DNA of 64,000 nt, from contig NZ_CP161920.1 in assembly GCF_040819555.1 (NCBI RefSeq), positions 2,169,001-2,233,000 on the forward strand, written 5' to 3'. Under the pieces are notes generated by a model that saw only the letters and a list, made by a program, of their open reading frames with translations, was not told the DNA's origin and did not search any database. The position numbers were made by a program, and so were the translations under genes. Origin of the DNA: Nitratireductor sp. GISD-1A_MAKvit (lineage in GTDB: Bacteria > Pseudomonadota > Alphaproteobacteria > Rhizobiales > Rhizobiaceae). Within the stretch, counting starts at the first letter, position 1; every line of letters begins with the position of its first letter. Shown here piece after piece: positions 1 to 10,648 of the stretch.

Positions 1-1873
1 CGCTTGCCGAGGCGGCCCTATCTGGCAGCCCTGCCAAAAGGCCCTTCCAACTATCATCCGTTTCGTCATACCGAGCGTGCCATCGAGCGTCGCAACTGGG
101 TGATCGATCAGATGGTCGCAAACGGCTACGCCTCCGCTGAGGAAGGCGCGAAGGCAAAGGCGACGGATCTCAATGTCTCACCACGTCGTCGGGGCACATA
201 TCTGTTCGCCGGCGAGTACTTCACCGAGGAAGTTCGGCGCGACATCATTTCCCGCTACGGGGAAGATGCTCTCTACGAAGGGGGGCTGTCGGTTCGCACG
301 ACACTGGATCCACAATTGCAGCGTTACGCCCGCAAGGCCCTGCAGAACGGCCTGATCCGCTACGATACATTGCGTGGTTACCGGGGCCCGGTCACACGGA
401 TCGATGTTTCGGGCGACTGGGGCGTGCCGCTGGCTGAGGTTCAGGGGCTGAGCGATGTTCCCGAGTGGAAGCTGGCGGTTGTCCTTGGCACCGAAGATGG
501 CAAGATTTCCATCGGACTGAAGCCCGAACGCAAGATGTCCGGCGAATTGTCCGATCAGCGTGAAACAGGCACGATCGCGCTGGACGACATGAAATGGGCG
601 ATGCGCCACGTGGTGGATGGCAAGCGCGTCAAGGCCGCGAGGCAGTCCGACGTTCTCAAGCCCGGCGATGTGATCTTTGTCGAAAAGAAAGCCGATACCG
701 AGCGCGCGTGGAAACTGCGCCAGGTCCCCGAAATCGAAGGCGCGCTCGTTGCCATGGATCCACACACGGGGCGCGTTCTGGCCATGGTTGGCGGCTTTTC
801 CTATTCGGGCTCGCAGTTCAACCGTGCCACCCAGGCCTATCGGCAGCCCGGATCAGCCTTCAAACCCATCGTCTATGCGGCTGCGCTCGACAATGGGTAC
901 ACGCCGGCCCTCCGTCGTTCTCGACGCGCCGATTTCGATCCAGGTCGGCAATGATGTCTGGGAGCCGAAGAACTACGGCGGCAAATCCGCAGGCCCGTCA
1001 ACTCTGCGGGCAGGCATCGAGCGGTCCAGGAACCTTATGACCGTGCGACTTGCCAAGGATATGGGCATGCAGCTGGTTGCCGATTATGCCGAGCATTTTG
1101 GCATCTACGACAAGATGCTTCCGGTTCTTGCCATGTCACTCGGTTCCGGCGAAACCACGGTGATGCGGATGGTGTCCGCCTATGCAGTCATGGCAAATGG
1201 CGGGAAACAGATTGTTCCCTCTCTGGTCGACCGCATTCAGGATCGCTACGGCAAGACCGTCTACAAGCATGATCGCCGTGAATGCATCGGCTGTGTCGCG
1301 ACCGAATGGAAGGGCCAGGACGAGCCGGAAATCGTCAATGACAGGGAGCAGGTCCTCGATCCGATGACAGCCTATCAGATCACTTCCATGATGCAGGGGG
1401 TTGTATCTCGCGGAACTGCCGTAAGTGTTTCCGAGCTCGGACGCCCCATCGCGGGCAAGACAGGCACGACCAATGATGAAAAGGATGCCTGGTTTGTTGG
1501 GTACACGCCCGATCTGGTGGTTGGCGTCTTCATGGGCTTCGACACTCCGAAGCCCATGGGACGTGGCTCCACCGGTGGTGGTCTTGCTGCACCGGTTTTC
1601 AAGGAGTTCATGGCGAAAGCCCTGGAAAACATGCGGCCGGTGGATTTTCAGGTCCCAGAAGGCATGAACATCATTCCAATCGACCGAAAGACCGGGATGC
1701 GTGCGCAGGCGGGCCAGCCCGGCGTCATCATGGAGGCGTTCAAGCCTGGCACCGGACCTGCCGACAGCTACTGGGTCATCGGCATGGAAGATCTCGAAGG
1801 GGCGGGCCAGCAGCGCGTGATCTCTCCGCAGGCCAACCGGGCTGTCAATTCCGGAGCCGGTGGTCTCTACTGA
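1..1873 (+). CDS. mrcA: Class A penicillin-binding protein 1A, C-terminal part (5' end outside window)
   Basis: Bifunctional peptidoglycan glycosyltransferase/transpeptidase of the inner membrane. The window opens near the end of the glycosyltransferase domain ([19 protein letters not shown]). It continues through the linker/OB-like region and the transpeptidase domain, with the three active-site motifs in order: SAFK (near 860), SRN (near 1025) and KTGT (near 1460). The reading frame breaks twice by one extra base, in GGCCC at 14-18 and again at 906-910. Removing one C at each site restores a continuous protein ending at 1873. An apparent start at position 4 is therefore false. The gene precedes prfB with about 120 bases between. 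Identity is firm; the breaks look like sequence errors, because both parts keep all motifs without other damage. Confidence 0.93.
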
Positions 1874-1994
1874 TCCTCACTCACTGGTTGGAGAGTGTCT
1901 GCTTTACACGGGCGGACACGCTCCATATGTTCCGTCACGATTCAGGGCGCAGCTTCTGAAACCGCAACCACAATATTCGAGGTGTTGATCTGCA

Positions 1995-3127
1995 ATGCGT
2001 GCGGAAACCGAAAAACTTGTCGACGAAATCAAGCAGGCCATAAGCCTGCTGAGGAGGCATCTTTGACTGGGATGAGGCTGTAAAGAGACTGGATTATCTC
2101 AATGCCCGCGCCGAAGAGGCCGATCTGTGGAACGATCCGCAGGAGGCGCAAAAACTGATGCGCGAACGTCAGTTGCTGGACGAGAGCATCAATGGCGTTC
2201 TCCAACTCACACAATCGCTCGAAGACAGTGTGGGGCTGATCGAGCTTGGTGAAGAAGAAGGCGACAGCGATGTGGTCGCAGAAGCCGAGGAGACGCTGCG
2301 CGGCCTGAGCGAGCAGATTGCGGCACGTCAGGTCGAATCGCTTCTGTCCGGTGAGGCTGACGGCAACGACACCTATCTCGAGATACACGCCGGTGCCGGT
2401 GGCACGGAAAGCCAGGACTGGGCGCAGATGCTTCTGCGTATGTACACGCGTTGGGCGGAACGCCGGGGCATGAAGGTCGATGTTATGGAGCTGCACGACG
2501 GCGAGGAGGCGGGCATCAAGTCGGCCACTCTGCAGATTCGTGGCCGCAATGCATATGGCTGGCTGAAAACGGAGTCGGGCGTTCACCGCCTGGTCCGCAT
2601 TTCGCCATACGACAGCAATGCGCGCCGCCACACGTCGTTCGCAAGTGCCTGGGTTTATCCGGTCATCGACGATACGATCGACATCGACATTCCCGACTCG
2701 GATGTTCGGATTGACACCTACAGGGCATCGGGTGCCGGTGGACAGCATGTGAACACCACGGATTCGGCCGTTCGCATCACTCACATCCCATCGGGCATTG
2801 TTGTGCAGTGCCAGAAAGAGCGTTCCCAGCACAAGAACCGTGCGTCGGCCCTGGGACATGCTTCGTGCGCGGCTCTACGAGGAGGAGCTCAAGAAGCGTG
2901 AGGATGCAGCCAGCGCGACAGAGGCCTCCAAGACCGATATCGGCTGGGGACATCAGATCCGTTCCTACGTGCTTCAGCCTTATCAGCTGGTGAAGGATCT
3001 GCGCACCGGCGTTGAGAGCACCAGCCCTCAGGACGTGCTTGACGGAAAACTCGATGCCTTCATGGAGGCGGCACTGTCACAGCGTGTTCACGGGACCGAT
3101 ACGGGCGATGTCGAGGATATTGCCTGA
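1995..3127 (+). CDS. prfB: Peptide chain release factor 2
   Basis: RF2 releases nascent chains at UGA and UAA codons. Translation starts at ATG 1995 ([15 protein letters not shown]) and needs the programmed +1 shift at 2061-2067. The GGQ-type hydrolysis motif lies in [16 protein letters not shown] near 2735, inside the conserved domain that follows [17 protein letters not shown] second break, an extra C in GGCCC at 2847-2851, splits [17 protein letters not shown]. This one has no recoding signal and matches the window-wide GGCC anomaly. With both corrected the protein is about 376 residues, normal for the family. A strong terminator follows. Confidence 0.95.
2052..2067 (+). promoter_or_regulatory. 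prfB: Programmed +1 frameshift site of prfB
   Basis: The first prfB frame from 1995 runs 23 codons to CTT TGA C at 2061-2067. An internal Shine-Dalgarno-like AGGAGG at 2052-2057 sits three bases before the CTT slip codon. This is the classic RF2 autoregulatory signal: low RF2 lets ribosomes pause at UGA and slip +1 to read GAC. The downstream frame then continues [12 protein letters not shown], as in RF2. Unlike the other frame breaks in this window it is not at a GGCC and is an established biological signal. Confidence 0.95.
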
Positions 3128-3153
3128 GATTACAGGGCTCTGATTTTCCGATG

Positions 3154-3184
3154 CGGGCGGGTGTTGCGATACCCGCCCGTTTTC
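3154..3184 (+). terminator. Intrinsic terminator after prfB
   Basis: Nine-base stem CGGGCGGGT (3154-3162) pairs with ACCCGCCCG (3171-3179) across an eight-base loop and is followed by TTTT. It lies between the convergent prfB and M23 peptidase genes. Only the plus-strand side has a T-run. Confidence 0.88.
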
Positions 3185-4483
3185 TTATGACTTGGCGTCG
3201 AGGTACTTGGCGATCTTCCTGCCCACTGCCAGAAAGCGGGCCGGATTGACCGCGTTGCCGGAGCGGCGCACTTCATAGTGGAGATGCGGCCCGGTGGAGC
3301 GTCCGCTGGAACCGACTTTTCCCAGGGGGGTACCCGCCTCAACCCTGGTCCCCTTCGTGACGCTGATCTTGCTCAGATGCGCATAGCGGGTGGTCAGGCC
3401 GTTTCCATGGTCGATTTCAACCATGCGCCCGTAGCCGCCATTCCAGCCGGCCTTGATGACCGTTCCTGCACCGGTGGCCAGAACCGGGGTGCCACGTGCT
3501 GCCCTGAAGTCTATGCCGGAATGATGCGCCAGTCGTCCAAGGAAAGGGTCCTTGCGGGCGCCAAACCGGCTGGAAACGGAAGCGCCCGGGGCAGGGCTTT
3601 TAAGCGGTAGCTGCAATGCAGTCGACTTGACCTCGTTCAGATGTGTGAGTGCTTCGTCGAGCTCCCGCACATGATCTTCGAAAACGAGTGCCGAAGTGGA
3701 TGCCAGCAACGGGCCGCCGACACTCTGTTCGCGGTCTACGGAGGCATGCATGAGACCGACATCCTCCAGCGGACCGGCTATTGCATCGGCTGTCTGATAT
3801 GCGTTCTCCGCCAGTACCCGCACGCTGTCGATCTGCTCCGTCTCGATGGATTCGAGCGCGCGGTTGAGTTTCACAAAGAGATAATCGGCTTTGTCTGCGG
3901 GAGAAAGTACGGCGGGCTGTTGATTGCTCTGGGAGCGTAGCGGCCAGGGAATGCTGCTATCATGCGATGGTGCGAAGGAAGCCACGGCGATGCTGCCGGT
4001 GCGGGTGGGGTCGATGACCGGGGTGGCACTGGCCTTTACGCGCGGGCGTGGACTGGGAACAGGTGCCTTTCCTGGAAGATCTTCGGCGCCCTTGCTGTTT
4101 AGTACGGGTGTCAGCCTGCTTTGGCGTTTGGTCAACTGATCCTGCCGTGCCAGCAGTTCTCCGACCTTCTCCTGCATGAACTGCTGATCCAGCAATTGCC
4201 GGCTCGTGACCCGGTCCAGCTGCGCACGCAGGGCAGATATCCGGTCTTCATAGGCCTGCTGCAGCCGCGCCTGCCTCGCCATTGCGGCCCCGATCAGATC
4301 ATCGCGCAAAACCAGATAGGAGGTCGCCAGAAGATAGCCGATGGCAAGCGCGGCAACGGTTGAACCCGCTATTGCCGCCATCCACGGCCGCACCGTGAAG
4401 TGCCGGATTTCATCGCCACGCGCAATGATGATCGTGTGGGGCTCTTTCCGTTTGCCGAATACGGCAGATCGCTGTGAGTGCAT
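3185..4483 (-). CDS. Membrane-anchored M23 (LytM-type) peptidase
   Basis: 432-residue protein with a short cytoplasmic N-terminus and one transmembrane helix (about residues 34-57, MAAIAGSTVAALAIGYLLAT). A Gln/Arg/Leu-rich coiled-coil follows (about 70-130), then a proline-rich linker and a C-terminal peptidase_M23 domain. The zinc and catalytic residues are present: HSGIDF (H...D), YAHL and HLHYE. The layout resembles periplasmic EnvC/NlpD- or MepM-like proteins that either cut peptidoglycan or activate amidases. The intact metal ligands favour an active endopeptidase. The gene is convergent with prfB and lies about 100 bases downstream of bcp on the same strand. The specific partner cannot be told from sequence. 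Confidence 0.88.
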   Translation of the reverse strand: MHSQRSAVFGKRKEPHTIIIARGDEIRHFTVRPWMAAIAGSTVAALAIGYLLATSYLVLRDDLIGAAMARQARLQQAYEDRISALRAQLDRVTSRQLLDQQFMQEKVGELLARQDQLTKRQSRLTPVLNSKGAEDLPGKAPVPSPRPRVKASATPVIDPTRTGSIAVASFAPSHDSSIPWPLRSQSNQQPAVLSPADKADYLFVKLNRALESIETEQIDSVRVLAENAYQTADAIAGPLEDVGLMHASVDREQSVGGPLLASTSALVFEDHVRELDEALTHLNEVKSTALQLPLKSPAPGASVSSRFGARKDPFLGRLAHHSGIDFRAARGTPVLATGAGTVIKAGWNGGYGRMVEIDHGNGLTTRYAHLSKISVTKGTRVEAGTPLGKVGSSGRSTGPHLHYEVRRSGNAVNPARFLAVGRKIAKYLDAKS

Positions 4484-4586
4484 CGAAAACCGAACTTCTG
4501 TTCATGAGACAGGACTGGTTTTTGATTACACTTGATTAGGGTTAATAAAGATTTTCAGAGAAACCTTTGTGTGGCCCAAAGAGCGA

Positions 4587-5066
4587 TCAGCTGGCGAGCC
4601 TGAGCTTTCTGGCCGCCTCCAGAACGGCCTGGGCATGCCCGGCGACCTTAACCTTTCGCCAGATTTCAGCGACGTTCCCCTCAGCGTCGATAAGGAATGT
4701 CGTTCGCTCGACGCCCATGTATTTGCGCCCATACATGCTTTTTTCAACCCACACGCCGTAGTCGTGCAGCGCAATCTTTTCCTGATCGGAAACCAGGTCA
4801 ATCGTGAGCGCATGCTTGGCCTTGAACTTGTCATGGCTTTTGGGCGTGTCAGGAGACATGCCCAGCACCACCGCGCCCAGAGCATCGAACTCGGGCTTGA
4901 GCGCGGTAAAGTCTATGGCTTCGGCGGTGCAGCCGCTCGTGTCGTTCTTGGGGTAGAAAAACAGAACGACGATCCGGCCACGCAAGTCAGCCAGTCTGAT
5001 CTCGCGGCCACCGTCACCGGGAAGCACAAAATCCGGAGCCGGGTTCCCAATGGCGACTTCTGTCAT
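4587..5066 (-). CDS. bcp: Thioredoxin-dependent thiol peroxidase (Bcp/PrxQ)
   Basis: Cytoplasmic peroxiredoxin that reduces hydrogen peroxide and organic hydroperoxides. I chose ATG 5066 (MTEVAIGNPAPDF) because an AGGGGA-type ribosome-binding site precedes it; a longer frame to 5189 has no family support. That gives 159 residues. The peroxidatic cysteine is C46 in NDTSGCTAEA. The residue five places later, where two-Cys members of the family carry the resolving cysteine, is isoleucine, so this looks like a one-Cys-type Bcp. It is transcribed away from the AsmA-like gene, with about 95 bases between the two starts. Confidence 0.9.
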   Translation of the reverse strand: MTEVAIGNPAPDFVLPGDGGREIRLADLRGRIVVLFFYPKNDTSGCTAEAIDFTALKPEFDALGAVVLGMSPDTPKSHDKFKAKHALTIDLVSDQEKIALHDYGVWVEKSMYGRKYMGVERTTFLIDAEGNVAEIWRKVKVAGHAQAVLEAARKLRLAS

Positions 5067-5161
5067 TTTCTTTCCCCTGTTTGTGGATAGGCGATGGATT
5101 GCAGAGATATAATGATGTCGGTGGATTCGTCCATGGCTGCGGGGTATCGACAGGAACAGTT

Positions 5162-8100
5162 GTGGATCAGCACGAGGCTTCACGCACAAAAGTCAGGTTC
5201 AGACGCGGCGACATCGCTGCGCTGGAAACATATCCTTCATCGCGTGGGGGGGCGCGCTCCGGGCTAAGGCACACTCGTGTCCTGCGCTGGTTCCGGCGGG
5301 TGCTGTTGAGCGTTGCATCGGTTGCGGCACTGCTGGTGGTTGCAGCGCTGCTGCTCAATGTCGTTGGGACCGGAACCTTTGGTCAGGATCGCCTGCGCAA
5401 CGCTGCCCAACGCGCATTGACCTCGCTCGCCGGGTATGAGGTTGAGGCAGAAATCGGCGCTCTGCGCCTTGTTCTCAATGATCGCAGCCTGATCGCTCTG
5501 GAGCTCAGCGATGTCGAAATTGCGAGGGCTGCGACCGATGAGACCCTCATCGACGCAGACATTTTGCGGTTTGGCTTCCGCCTGCTGCCGCTCTTCAAGG
5601 GACAGCTAAACGTCGGCAATGTCGAGCTCGTTGGGGCCACGGTTCAACTGGAAGCATTGTCGCAACAGTCCAACGAGGTCGCCGCGGTGGCGCAATGGCA
5701 AAAGCCCGTGAACCCTGCGCTGGTCGAAAACAGTATTTTTGATGGCCTGCGACGCATTTATGCTTTGACGGAGCGTGTGGGAACACGCCATTTGCGGCTT
5801 CGCGACGTATCCATCGTCCTTGATCGGGAGACACAGCGCAGCGTTGCGGTGGATATCAATGCATCCATGGCCCCTTCGGGAAAGCTTGAGTTTCGCGCGA
5901 CTGCAGCTCTCGACGGGAGAGAGATCGAGCTTACCGGCGCTGCCCTGCGGCCCGTGCGCAACGGACCGATCAAGTCTCTCGACGTGGAGATTGGTGCGGC
6001 AGAGCCGGGCTTGCTTTCAGCTGCGCGCAACGAAACCGAGCTCCGTGGCCACGGCTCGTTTCTCTCTGCCTTTCATATTTCCCTGAAGGGCGGCGAAGCA
6101 ACAGTCGGGCAGGGGAGACTGGAGATCGAACTGGCGCTGGACAAGGCGCCTTTCGATCTTGGCGACGATGGCGTCCTGACGGCCTCGGGGCGTGTTCTTG
6201 CCCGGGTCGACAGGGATGCGGGCATGCTGATCATCAGGCGTGCCAACCTCATGGTGGGACGCTCTGCCTTTGATTTCCAGGGGCGTATTGCTCCTGAGGA
6301 GTCTTCCGATTCCGAAGGTGCCGTTTACCGTTTCGATCTTGCAAGCGCCAAATCGACCATCGCTCCCGTTGACTCACCGGAGGCATCTGTTCCGTTTGTC
6401 GCTGCGGGGTCGGGCAGGATCGATACCGGGACCGGCCGTATCATCGGCGACACGATACGCATTGCCACCACGACCGGAGTGATCACAGCCAGTGCGGCCG
6501 TCGCTTTTGAGGCCGGAAAGACGCCCGGCCTTTCTCTTGCCGTTTACACGGAAGGCATGCCCACTCACGAGGTAAAACAGTTCTGGCCCTGGTTTGCTGC
6601 TTCCGGTGCTCGAGAATGGGTGCTTGAAAACCTGTTCGGAGGGCGGGTGGTTGAAGGCAATCTGCGATTGCGGGTACCGCCGGGTCGTTTCGGCAACGGA
6701 AAACCGCTCGACAGGGATGAGGTGAGCGGGGCTTTCGAGGTGGCCAATGCCCGCTTTGACATCGCCGGGCGTATTCCTCCGGTGCGTGACGCCGCAGGCC
6801 GCATCTCGTTTGCTGGCTCAGACATCGACATAGCGATCGACGCCGGGACCGTTTACATGCCGAGTGGACGCAGGGTCGCGGCCAGCAACGGCACTCTGAC
6901 GGTGCGCGATGCTCACATCAAGCCCCGGATCGGAAAGCTCGACATCGATGTTTCGGGGAAGGCGCCTGCAATCGTGGAGCTTGCGTCCTATGAACCGATC
7001 GACGTGTCCGACCAGATCGATCTGGCTCCCGACGATGTGACCGGTGACGTCTCTGGTCATGTCCAGGCTGATATTCCCCTCAGCGATGGAATTGCGCGAG
7101 AAGACCTGGGTTGGCAGGCGACGTTCGAATACGACAATCTGTCCATTGCAAAGTCGTTCGATGGCCAGATGGTGGCGGCAGCCAAGGGGGTATTGATGGT
7201 CGAGCCGGGTCGGGCGGACATATCCGCTTCAGCGACGCTGAATGGCATCCCGGCAAAGCTCGAGCTTGTCGAACCGTTTGGCAGGTCGTCGGTCAAACGG
7301 TCTCGCAAAATCTCCCTCTCTCTGGACGACAAGGCGCGTCGCAAGGTTGTGCCGGGGCTTGATGGCATTCTGGCAGGGCCGGTAGAGGTCGACTATTCCG
7401 AACTGAACGATGGACGAAAGGCTCTTTCGGTCAAGCTGGACCGCGCGCGCCTGTCCCTTCCATGGATCAACTGGAGCAAGGGACCGGGTATCCCGGCCAC
7501 GGCTTCCTTTGTTCTGGCCGAAAGTTCCTCCTCCATGGAGCTCACCGAATTCCAGCTTTCAGGAAAATCCTTTTCGGCAACCGGGCGCCTCACGCTCTCT
7601 TCCGGCAGGCTTTCGAGCGCCCGGTTCGAGAAGGCCCGGCTTAACCGCGGCGACAGTTTTTCTGTTGCGATCGACCGGCAGGGCGACCGATACAATGTGA
7701 CGGTTCGCGGCGCTACGGTCGATGGACGTGCGGTCATCAAGCATTATCTGGGGGCGGGGCAGGCGCGCGCAGCATCTGGCGACGGCGGGGATATCGGTGC
7801 CGGGGTCCGGCTTGATGCGAAAATTGAACGTGTCACGGGTTTCGGTGGTGCGGTATTGCACGGCGTAGCGCTGAGCTATTCGGCGGATGCCGGAAAGACC
7901 GGGAGGCTTGATCTGAGCGCCACGACAGCCTCGGGGGGCAATGTGACGCTTCGGCGCGATGCCAAGGGTATTGCCGCCAACACGTCTGATGCGGGCAGCG
8001 TGGTCAGGTTCGTGGATTTCTACGAAAACATGGAGGGGGGGCAGATGACTGTCTCCCTCAGCCAGGGCAATGAAGGCGTTCTGAGCGGTCGGGTCTCGGC

Positions 8101-8530
8101 AGAAAACTTCGACATCGTCGATGAACCGCGCCTGCGTTCACTGGTGGCCGCAACAGAAAGCAATGGTGAGGTGGACAGCGCCCGGATACGATTTGAGCGC
8201 GGAAATGCGATTGTGCTGAAGGCGCCGGGGCGGCTCGATCTGAAAGATGGTGTCTTGCGCGGTCCTTTGATTGGCACGACGTTTCAGGGAATGCTCTTCG
8301 ATGCCGATGACAACATCGCGATCACCGGCACCTTCATGCCGCTCTATGGGTTGAACCGGATTTTTGGCGAAATCCCTCTGTTCGGGGAGATTCTTGGCAA
8401 TGGCCGCGACCGTGGATTGATCGGGATCACATACAGGCTTTATGGCAAGCTCTCCGAGCCTCAGATGGAGGTCAATCCGATTTCCGCCATCGCGCCGGGC
8501 ATTTTCCGACAGATATTCGAGTTTCGATAG
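5162..8530 (+). CDS. AsmA-like/DUF3971 envelope protein (YhdP type)
   Basis: Very long envelope protein (about 1,122 residues) with a single N-terminal membrane helix (VLLSVASVAALLVVAALLLN), then beta-rich repeats through the periplasm. The C-terminal AsmA-like region ends in TFQGMLFDADDNIAITG and a terminal phenylalanine-rich tail. Family members (AsmA/YhdP/TamB) are thought to bridge inner and outer membranes and carry phospholipid. I place the start at GTG 5162, with AGGA six bases upstream (5152-5155) and the product beginning VDQHEASRTKVRFRRGD. An upstream ATG at 5081 would encode a poor-quality extension. Broad function is inferred from the family; substrate is unknown. Confidence 0.82.
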   Translation: MDQHEASRTKVRFRRGDIAALETYPSSRGGARSGLRHTRVLRWFRRVLLSVASVAALLVVAALLLNVVGTGTFGQDRLRNAAQRALTSLAGYEVEAEIGALRLVLNDRSLIALELSDVEIARAATDETLIDADILRFGFRLLPLFKGQLNVGNVELVGATVQLEALSQQSNEVAAVAQWQKPVNPALVENSIFDGLRRIYALTERVGTRHLRLRDVSIVLDRETQRSVAVDINASMAPSGKLEFRATAALDGREIELTGAALRPVRNGPIKSLDVEIGAAEPGLLSAARNETELRGHGSFLSAFHISLKGGEATVGQGRLEIELALDKAPFDLGDDGVLTASGRVLARVDRDAGMLIIRRANLMVGRSAFDFQGRIAPEESSDSEGAVYRFDLASAKSTIAPVDSPEASVPFVAAGSGRIDTGTGRIIGDTIRIATTTGVITASAAVAFEAGKTPGLSLAVYTEGMPTHEVKQFWPWFAASGAREWVLENLFGGRVVEGNLRLRVPPGRFGNGKPLDRDEVSGAFEVANARFDIAGRIPPVRDAAGRISFAGSDIDIAIDAGTVYMPSGRRVAASNGTLTVRDAHIKPRIGKLDIDVSGKAPAIVELASYEPIDVSDQIDLAPDDVTGDVSGHVQADIPLSDGIAREDLGWQATFEYDNLSIAKSFDGQMVAAAKGVLMVEPGRADISASATLNGIPAKLELVEPFGRSSVKRSRKISLSLDDKARRKVVPGLDGILAGPVEVDYSELNDGRKALSVKLDRARLSLPWINWSKGPGIPATASFVLAESSSSMELTEFQLSGKSFSATGRLTLSSGRLSSARFEKARLNRGDSFSVAIDRQGDRYNVTVRGATVDGRAVIKHYLGAGQARAASGDGGDIGAGVRLDAKIERVTGFGGAVLHGVALSYSADAGKTGRLDLSATTASGGNVTLRRDAKGIAANTSDAGSVVRFVDFYENMEGGQMTVSLSQGNEGVLSGRVSAENFDIVDEPRLRSLVAATESNGEVDSARIRFERGNAIVLKAPGRLDLKDGVLRGPLIGTTFQGMLFDADDNIAITGTFMPLYGLNRIFGEIPLFGEILGNGRDRGLIGITYRLYGKLSEPQMEVNPISAIAPGIFRQIFEFR

Positions 8531-8534
8531 AAGC

Positions 8535-8566
8535 AATAAAAAACGTGCGTCCGGATGGACGCACGT
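8535..8566 (-). terminator. Intrinsic terminator of tyrS
   Basis: ACGTGCGTCC (8543-8552) pairs with GGACGCACGT (8557-8566) across a GGAT loop. The A-rich tract at 8535-8543 gives a U-run on the minus strand, so it serves tyrS. Read on the plus strand it has no T-run, so the AsmA-like gene may share only the hairpin. Confidence 0.85.
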
Positions 8567-8595
8567 CTGATGTTCACGATCGAAGGGGCTGCGTG

Positions 8596-9849
8596 TTAGA
8601 CCGGACGCAGAAGCACATGTTTCTTTTTGCCCAGTGAAAGCTTCACGACGCCTTCTGCGGTGACGTCGGACAACGTGACCGTCTGCCGCTCATCGCTCAC
8701 GGGCCTGTCGTTCAGGCGCACCGCGCCACCCTTGACATGCCGGCGCGCCTCGCCGTTCGACGTCGCAAGCCCTGCATCGACGAAGAGCGAGAGAACGCCC
8801 ATGCCTGCTTCGAGCGCCGACCGTTCGACCTCGATCGTCGGCAGGCTTTGTGCAAGCGCGCCTTCTTCAAAGGTTTTGCGAGCGGTTTCCGCCGCTTCCT
8901 CGGCCGCGCCACGACCGTGCAGCATCGCTGTGACCTCGGTGGCGAGGATCTTCTTCGCTTCGTTCAGCTCGGCCCCCTGCAGCGCTGCCAGGCGGGCGAT
9001 CTCGTCAAGTGGCATGGTCGTGTACAGTTTGAGAAAGCGGCCTACATCAGCATCCTCGGTGTTGCGCCAGTATTGCCAGAAATCGTAGGCACCGAGCATC
9101 TCGGGATTGAGCCATACCGCGCCATCGGCACTCTTGCCCATTTTCGCGCCGGACGAGGTGGTCAGCAGCGGCGAGGTGAGGGCGTAGAGTTGCGGCGTGC
9201 CCATGCGGTGACCAAGATCGATCCCGTTGACAATGTTGCCCCACTGGTCGGAGCCGCCCATCTGCAGGCGGCAGCCAAGCCGCCTGTTCAGCTCCACATA
9301 ATCGTATGCCTGGAGGATCATGTAGTTGAACTCCAGGAAGGACAGCGACTGCTCCCGGTCAAGCCTCAGTTTCACCGAATCGAACGACAGCATGCGATTG
9401 ACCGAGAAATGGCGGCCCACATCGCGCAGGAATTCGAGATAGTTGATTTCAAGCAGCCAATCCGCATTGTTGACCATCAGGGCGTCCTGTGGGCCCTCGC
9501 CGAAGGTCAGGTAATTGGCAAACACCTTCTTGATGCCGGCGATGTTTTCGGCAATCGTTTCCGGCGTCATCAGCTTGCGCGCTTCGTCCTTGAAAGACGG
9601 ATCGCCCACCATGCCTGTTCCGCCACCCATCAGCGCCACGGGCCTGTGGCCAGTCTGCTGCAGCCAGTGCAGCATCATGATCTGGATCAGCCCGCCGGCG
9701 TGAAGGCTGGGCGCGGTGGGATCAAAGCCGATATAGGCCGTGACCGTCTCCGTCCGGAAGAGTTCATCGAGACCCGAATCGTCCGAGGTCTGGTGAATGA
9801 ACCCGCGTTCGCTGAGCGTGCGCAGGAAATCGGATTTGAAGGCAGTCAT
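8596..9849 (-). CDS. tyrS: Tyrosyl-tRNA synthetase
   Basis: Class I aminoacyl-tRNA synthetase that charges tRNA-Tyr; its tRNA is also in this window at 23572-23656. The 417-residue protein has the Rossmann catalytic domain with a HIGH-like signature degenerated to HAGG ([10 protein letters not shown]), the tyrosine-binding YMILQAYDY segment, and a KMSKS loop as KMGKS. A C-terminal S4 RNA-binding domain includes [19 protein letters not shown]. The length is normal. It begins 63 bases before the neighbouring hydrolase stop in the same orientation, so the two may be co-transcribed. Confidence 0.96.
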   Translation of the reverse strand: MTAFKSDFLRTLSERGFIHQTSDDSGLDELFRTETVTAYIGFDPTAPSLHAGGLIQIMMLHWLQQTGHRPVALMGGGTGMVGDPSFKDEARKLMTPETIAENIAGIKKVFANYLTFGEGPQDALMVNNADWLLEINYLEFLRDVGRHFSVNRMLSFDSVKLRLDREQSLSFLEFNYMILQAYDYVELNRRLGCRLQMGGSDQWGNIVNGIDLGHRMGTPQLYALTSPLLTTSSGAKMGKSADGAVWLNPEMLGAYDFWQYWRNTEDADVGRFLKLYTTMPLDEIARLAALQGAELNEAKKILATEVTAMLHGRGAAEEAAETARKTFEEGALAQSLPTIEVERSALEAGMGVLSLFVDAGLATSNGEARRHVKGGAVRLNDRPVSDERQTVTLSDVTAEGVVKLSLGKKKHVLLRPV

Positions 9850-9912
9850 GGTCTTTCGTGCTCTTTGGCTCTGGGGCAGGTGGCACCCCTCGGAAGAGGA
9901 GCGCCGGAAAGT

Positions 9913-10587
9913 CTATTTGAGGCGTTTGGGACGGGGCTCGGACAGTTCACCACGCAGACGGCGATCGAGATAATCCGAGCACTCGGCGATCAGCTCGTCC
10001 GTGTGATCGGAATAAAAATGATTCACGCCGGGCATTGTCTTCTGGGTGATTGTGATGCCCTTCTGGGACTGGAGCTTGTCGACCAGACCCTGGACATCTC
10101 CGGGCGGTGCGACCTTGTCGGCGTCGCCATGGATGATGAGCCCAGAAGACGGGCAGGGGGCCAGGAATGAGAAATCATAAAGATTGGGCTGCGGCGAGAT
10201 CGACATGAAGCCCTCGATCTCCGGACGACGCATCAAAAGCTGCATGCCGATCCATGCGCCGAAGGAATAGCCGGCGATCCAGCAGTTCTTCGAGTCGGGA
10301 TGCAGGGATTGAACCCAGTCGAGCGCTGCCGCCGCGTCCGACAGCTCGCCCGTTCCATGGTCGAACGCGCCCTGGCTGCGTCCGATACCGCGGAAATTGA
10401 AACGCAGTGTGGTGAAGCCCCGGTTCTGGAACATGTAGAAAAGATCGTAAACGATCTTGTTGTTCATCGTGCCGCCGAAATGCGGATGTGGATGTAGAAT
10501 GAGCGCGATCGGCGCATTCTTTTCCTTCGACGGCTGATACCGCCCTTCCAGACGTCCGGCAGGCCCGGCAAAAATGACCTCAGGCAT
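9913..10587 (-). CDS. Alpha/beta hydrolase of the dienelactone/CocE-like type
   Basis: 224-residue cytoplasmic hydrolase without a signal peptide. It has an oxyanion-region motif HPHPHFGGTMNNKIV, the nucleophile elbow GYSFG (serine in GxSxG near residue 107), an aspartate in IIHGDADKV and a catalytic histidine in GVNHFYSDH. The HPHPxxGG-MxN pattern is typical of a conserved proteobacterial family with unknown substrate. It lies upstream of tyrS on the same strand and is divergent from the suf operon, with a 260-base regulatory gap between. Confidence 0.8.
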   Translation of the reverse strand: MPEVIFAGPAGRLEGRYQPSKEKNAPIALILHPHPHFGGTMNNKIVYDLFYMFQNRGFTTLRFNFRGIGRSQGAFDHGTGELSDAAAALDWVQSLHPDSKNCWIAGYSFGAWIGMQLLMRRPEIEGFMSISPQPNLYDFSFLAPCPSSGLIIHGDADKVAPPGDVQGLVDKLQSQKGITITQKTMPGVNHFYSDHTDELIAECSDYLDRRLRGELSEPRPKRLK

Positions 10588-10648
10588 GAGTACTCCACAT
10601 TGGGGCGCCGCGGCACTTGGTTTGGTCTGAAACCTGGTTCCTTAACCC

